Assembly (NCBI RefSeq): GCF_036967205.1
Contig: NZ_CP146022.1
Coordinates: 4,340,001 to 4,404,000 of the forward strand
DNA from: Streptomyces sp. Q6
GTDB taxonomy: Bacteria; Actinomycetota; Actinomycetes; Streptomycetales; Streptomycetaceae
DNA: 64,000 nucleotides
Direction of reading: 5' to 3'
The first letter of the stretch is position 1, and every line of letters begins with the position of its first letter. Position numbers and translations under genes: made by a program. The notes below the pieces were generated by a model, which had not been told where the DNA came from, did not search any database, and saw only the letters and a program-made list of their open reading frames with translations. This document shows positions 60,713-64,000 of this stretch, piece after piece.

Positions 60713-62131
60713 TCAGTTGTTGTGCTTGCGGCGGAAGATCGAGAAGCCGAGACCGGCCGCGCCGAGCGCCGCGGCCCCCGCGCCCGCCGCGATCAGCGGT
60801 GTCGTGTCGGAGCCGGTCGAGGTGTGCGCGGCGACGTTCTCCGCGCCGGCCTTCACGCCGCCCTGCGGCAGGGTGCGGCCGCCGTCCGTGTGCCGCGGCG
60901 TGGCGGGGGTGACGGGACCGACCGGGGCGGCCTTCTTCGCGCCGTGCGCCGTGGCGTGCTTGCCCGAGCCGTCGAGCCAGGACGTGACCGTGCCGTTGGA
61001 CTTCAGGGCGACGTGCAGGCCGTTGTGCTGCCCGTACGCCGTCCTGTCGTGGGCGTCGAGCGTGTCCAGCTTCTTGCCGTGGGCGTAGACGTCGGCCTGG
61101 TAGTGGCAGGTGTCCAGCTTGTAGACCTTGGCGGTGGAGACGCCGTCGGCGAGCCCGACCGTCTTCACGTACTGGCGCTTGTGGTCGGGGGCCGGCTTCG
61201 GCGTCACGCTCTTCTTGGCGGTGATCGTGCCGTCGCTGCTCAGCGCGAAGGTGTAGTTGTCGATCTTCAGGGACTTGGCGCCGTTGTAGGCGGTGAGGTG
61301 GCCCCTGACCTCGCCGTGGTGCGAGATGTCGGCCTTGGCGGTGCGCGCGGAGGCGTTCACCTGGACCGCGGCGGACCAGCCGTCGCCGAACTTCTTCACT
61401 CCCTTGGACTCCCAGCCGCCGGCGACCGGGTCCTTGGCGTCCTTCTTCGACGTGATCGTGCCGTCGCTGGTCAGCGTGAACGTGCGGTCGCCGATGCGCG
61501 TCGTCTTGCTGCCGTCGTACGCCTCGACCTTCCCCTTGGACGTGCCGTTCTGGGATATCTCCGCGCGGGCCGACCGCGCCGAGGCGTTGACGTCGACCTT
61601 CGCGGACCAGCCGTCGCCGAGGTTCGTGGTGCCCTTGGACTCCCAGCCGCCGGGGACCGGCGGGTCGGTCTTGTCGCCGCTGGAGTCCTGGTCGGCGGTG
61701 AGCTGGCCGCTCGGGGTGAGCTGGAAGACGTAACCGCCGGTGGTGGTCTTCGCGGTGGAGCCGTTCGCCTTGAGGGTGGTGACGAGGGCGCCGTCCTTGT
61801 AGATGTCGGCCTCGGCGCCGTTGCCGCCGACGCTGTAGACCTTCGCGGAGAAGCCCTCGGCGAGGGTCGGCGAGCTGATCAGCTGCCGGGCGTTCTGGTC
61901 CTGGTCGCCTTGGTCCTGCCCCTGGTCCTGCCCCTGGTTCTGGTCCTGGCCGTCGGTGCCGTTCTGGTTCTGGTCGTCCGTGCCGGTGCCCTGACTCTGG
62001 TCGTCCGCACCGTTCGCCTGCTGCGGCGCGGGCGTGGTGTCCGCGAAGGCGGCGGTGGCCGGGACGGCCAGGGCGGCGATGGCGCCGGTGGCGACGGCGG
62101 CGGTGCGGAAGGTGGCTCGGGTGGCTCGCAT
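60713..62131 (-). CDS. Secreted, membrane-anchored repeat protein
   Basis: 472 aa, family not recognised. A signal peptide (MRATRATFRTAAVATGAIAA, then ATAAFA-DTT) is followed by a Gln/Asp/Asn-rich stretch. Four related modules of about 60-75 residues come next, each with a W/FSAKV- or TAKVY-type strand, an ISQNG/IYKDG/VYAHG turn and an LTSDGTITSKK-like end. The two middle modules are closest (GGWESKGTTNLGDGWSAKVD versus GGWESKGVKKFGDGWSAAVQ). A C-terminal TM helix and FRRKHNN anchor it. GAGGGAAG precedes ATG 62131. It is probably a cell-surface protein. Confidence 0.75.
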   Translation of the reverse strand: MRATRATFRTAAVATGAIAALAVPATAAFADTTPAPQQANGADDQSQGTGTDDQNQNGTDGQDQNQGQDQGQDQGDQDQNARQLISSPTLAEGFSAKVYSVGGNGAEADIYKDGALVTTLKANGSTAKTTTGGYVFQLTPSGQLTADQDSSGDKTDPPVPGGWESKGTTNLGDGWSAKVDVNASARSARAEISQNGTSKGKVEAYDGSKTTRIGDRTFTLTSDGTITSKKDAKDPVAGGWESKGVKKFGDGWSAAVQVNASARTAKADISHHGEVRGHLTAYNGAKSLKIDNYTFALSSDGTITAKKSVTPKPAPDHKRQYVKTVGLADGVSTAKVYKLDTCHYQADVYAHGKKLDTLDAHDRTAYGQHNGLHVALKSNGTVTSWLDGSGKHATAHGAKKAAPVGPVTPATPRHTDGGRTLPQGGVKAGAENVAAHTSTGSDTTPLIAAGAGAAALGAAGLGFSIFRRKHNN

Positions 62132-62447
62132 CGTGGTGCTTCCCTCGTGGCTCGGGCCGGCCTTACGGCCAGTCGGGGTTGTGGGTTTGTCCCTGTGTGC
62201 CCCGTTTGCGGCGGCGACGAGTAAGAAGTTAGGGCCGTGATGTGTGCGTTGCCCGTACGTCGTGTAACAGCCGTGCCCACAGCCGCCCGCGCTCGTGTAA
62301 CCGGCCCAAAAGCCCAGGTCAGACGCCGTGTGGACCTTGGTCACCAATGCGGCGGGACCAAATGCCACGGCCCGGCCGACCGCCCCGCCGCCCGGGTGCC
62401 CGGCCGCCCCCACCACCAGGGTGCCCCGGCCGCCCCCGCTGCCCCTG
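62132..62447. other. Gap between secreted repeat protein and exporter
   Basis: This 316-bp region holds the promoter of the secreted-protein gene and a very C-rich stretch (about 62390-62450), which is G-rich on the minus strand and might fold as a G-quadruplex in the exporter transcript end. No gene is visible. Confidence 0.5.
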
Positions 62448-64000
62448 TCACCGCGGCGCCGCGATCGCCCGCGCCGCCGCCACCTCCTGCCGTACGTGTT
62501 CCAGGACCCCGTCCTGCGGTCCGGCGCCGCCGAAGTCCGCCCTGACCTCCTCCAGGATCTCCGAGGCCCGCAGCCCGTCCGCCAGCTCCCGCAGCTGGCC
62601 CGCGACATGGGTCACCTCGACGGTGTCCGGCGCGGCCGCCCCGTGCCGTACCCGCACCCGCGCCGCCGTCGTCGCGTCCACGATCCGTTCGACGGCGACG
62701 ACCAGCGGCCACCACGCCGCCGCCCGCTTCCCGGTGGGCGGCGGCTCGGTCAGCGCCCGCTGGAACTCGGTGCGGATGACGGACAGGTCCCGGTACAGGC
62801 GGCGCCGCATCCGGGCCCGCGCGGCGGGGTCCTCCGTGGCGCCGAACGCGCACTCCACGTACCCCGCCGTGTCCGCGACCGCGTCCGCGAGCCGGTCGCC
62901 GATCCGGGTGTGCCAGCTCTCCGGCCACAGCAGATAGCCCGCGACGAGCGCGATGGCGCAGCCCATCAGGCTGTCCAGGAGCCGGGGCCACAGCAGGGCC
63001 GTGCCCTGGTGGTTGAGGATGTCCGACAGGAGCAGGATCACCGGTGTGATGGCCGCCGTCTGGAAGCCGTAGCCGCGGGGGGTGAGCGCGGGGATGAGCG
63101 GCGCGAGCAGCATCATCACCGGCACGTCCCACCAGCCCATGGGCACCTCGGCGAGCACGGCCGCCGCCACGACGAGGCCCGCCGCCGTGCCGAGCGCGCG
63201 CAGCACGGCCCGCGAGAACACCGAGCCGAAGTCCGGCTTCATGACGAACGTGATGGTCAGCGCCACCCAGTACGAGCGCGGCACCGGCACGATCGAGACG
63301 AGCGCCTGCGCGATGCCGATGCACAGCGCGAGGCGCAGGCCGTAGCGCCAGGAGGCGCCGGACAGCAGGACGTTGCGGGCGCCGCGGCGGGCGCGGACGC
63401 GCAGCGCCGCCGGGCGGCCGAGCCGGTCGTCGACGTTGGTGAAGTCGGCGTCCCCGCGCCGCGACGCGACCTCGGCGGCGTGCCGCAGCGCGTGGTCGAC
63501 GGCGCGCGAGGCGGGGTCCGGCGCCTCCGGCAGATCGAGCGCGGCCTCCTTCGGCACCCGCCCCGAGGCGATGGTGTCGGCGAGGAGGCGTACGGCGTCG
63601 GGGACGCCCGGCGGCAGCGGGGCCCCGGCGTGATGGGCGGCGGGGGCGGCCTCCACGATCGGCGTGACCGCGTTCAACTGGCTCACCAGGCGGACCAGTT
63701 CGGGGTTGCGGCCGTGCGCGAGGGTGCGCCGGGCGAGCACCAGGTCGTAGGCCTGGTTGAGGGACTGGGTGACGGCGAGGCGGGTCTCCGCGTACGTGAG
63801 GGCGTCGGTGCCCGCCGCCTCCAGGAGGTTGGCGACCGCGCGGTACGTCGCCGCGACCGCCGCCCGCTCGGGGACCTTGGAGCGCAGCGGCCAGGCGAGC
63901 AGGGCGAGGAGCAGCACGAGGAGGCCGCCGCTCGTCATCAGGAGCGGCGCGAGCCACCAGTCGCCGGGCATCGGCAGGCCCGCGCCCACCACGCAGTTGA
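62448..64000 (-). CDS. FUSC-family (aromatic acid exporter-like) membrane protein, runs off right edge
   Basis: At least 517 codons are visible; the reading frame continues beyond 64000, so the N-terminus is cut off. The visible part opens NCVVGAGLPMPGDWWLAPLL with a TM hairpin, then has a soluble helical segment (TYRAVANLLEAAG, TRLAVTQSLNQAYDLVLAR). A second membrane block (LALCIGIAQALVSIVPVPRS, YWVALTITFVMKPDFGSVFS) contains the FUSC core motif, followed by more TM helices and a cytoplasmic tail. FUSC proteins include fusaric and p-hydroxybenzoic acid exporters. Substrate unknown. Confidence 0.87.
   Translation of the reverse strand, partial: NCVVGAGLPMPGDWWLAPLLMTSGGLLVLLLALLAWPLRSKVPERAAVAATYRAVANLLEAAGTDALTYAETRLAVTQSLNQAYDLVLARRTLAHGRNPELVRLVSQLNAVTPIVEAAPAAHHAGAPLPPGVPDAVRLLADTIASGRVPKEAALDLPEAPDPASRAVDHALRHAAEVASRRGDADFTNVDDRLGRPAALRVRARRGARNVLLSGASWRYGLRLALCIGIAQALVSIVPVPRSYWVALTITFVMKPDFGSVFSRAVLRALGTAAGLVVAAAVLAEVPMGWWDVPVMMLLAPLIPALTPRGYGFQTAAITPVILLLSDILNHQGTALLWPRLLDSLMGCAIALVAGYLLWPESWHTRIGDRLADAVADTAGYVECAFGATEDPAARARMRRRLYRDLSVIRTEFQRALTEPPPTGKRAAAWWPLVVAVERIVDATTAARVRVRHGAAAPDTVEVTHVAGQLRELADGLRASEILEEVRADFGGAGPQDGVLEHVRQEVAAARAIAAPR

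Noticed and set aside
62390-62450. A functional G-quadruplex
   Set aside because: The C-rich stretch would allow it on the minus strand, but such runs are common in this GC-rich genome and nothing supports a role.

Overview
This window is a segment of a high-GC actinobacterial chromosome, almost certainly Streptomyces. The evidence is strong G/C third-position bias, an AfsR/SARP-type regulator, a mycothiol-dependent isomerase-family protein, a Bpa-type proteasome activator, PASTA/PknB-type kinases, and two perfect GTTTCACGTGAAAC palindromes matching the streptomycete ParB site parS. Those sites and the housekeeping genes (aspS, metG) suggest core chromosome not far from oriC. No CRISPR array, prophage, insertion sequence, tRNA or rRNA gene was recognised.

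Layout. Positions 1-408 hold the start of an acyl-CoA dehydrogenase running off the left edge, preceded by a KstR-like palindrome. Positions 739-11589 are a phenylacetate catabolism island: paaABCDE (minus strand, every junction overlapping), paaN (minus), paaH (plus) and a TetR regulator (plus, overlapping paaH). A DUF5819/HTTM membrane pair and a TrmH-family methyltransferase sit inside it. Positions 11614-15891 carry an Lrp/AsnC regulator divergent from a branched-chain 2-oxoacid dehydrogenase operon (E1alpha, E1beta, E2). The same 14-bp palindrome (ACCGAACGATCGGT or a one-base variant) lies upstream of paaA, between paaN and paaH, and upstream of the E1alpha gene. This suggests one PaaR-type regulon covering both pathways.

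Positions 15955-19908 hold a translationally coupled set: a MobA-like protein, MoeA and a TrkA-N/RCK potassium channel. The first two each appear to carry two -1 frameshifts. A parS site is written across the moeA stop codon and the channel start. Positions 19947-27687 include a quinone oxidoreductase, the proteasome activator Bpa, secreted proteins, two divergent Ser/Thr kinases, a flavin-fold protein and a NarL-type response regulator. Positions 28074-31614 hold a second 2-oxoacid dehydrogenase operon (E1alpha, E1beta, E2). Neither operon carries an E3 gene.

Positions 31705-45761 hold a K15-like DD-peptidase, a GntR/MFS pair, a maleylpyruvate isomerase-family protein, a nitrilase-family amidase, a LURP-one protein, secreted SGNH and FG-GAP proteins, a cupin, a DUF4232-type lipoprotein, a frameshifted AfsR-like regulator and a small membrane protein. 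Positions 45861-54441 hold an M18 aminopeptidase, an acyl-CoA dehydrogenase, an SseB-like protein, pirin, an AI-2E family transporter (ending in the second parS) and a PAS-GAF-PP2C-HATPase phosphatase. Positions 54590-64000 hold aspS, a scar of two gene fragments, metG, a frameshifted VWA protein with an acidic repeat tail, a secreted repeat protein and an FUSC-family exporter running off the right edge.

Two themes stand out: shared operators linking phenylacetate and branched-chain oxoacid catabolism, and six apparent single-base losses, most readily placed in G/C runs, in four genes. The latter need raw-read checking before any gene is called broken.
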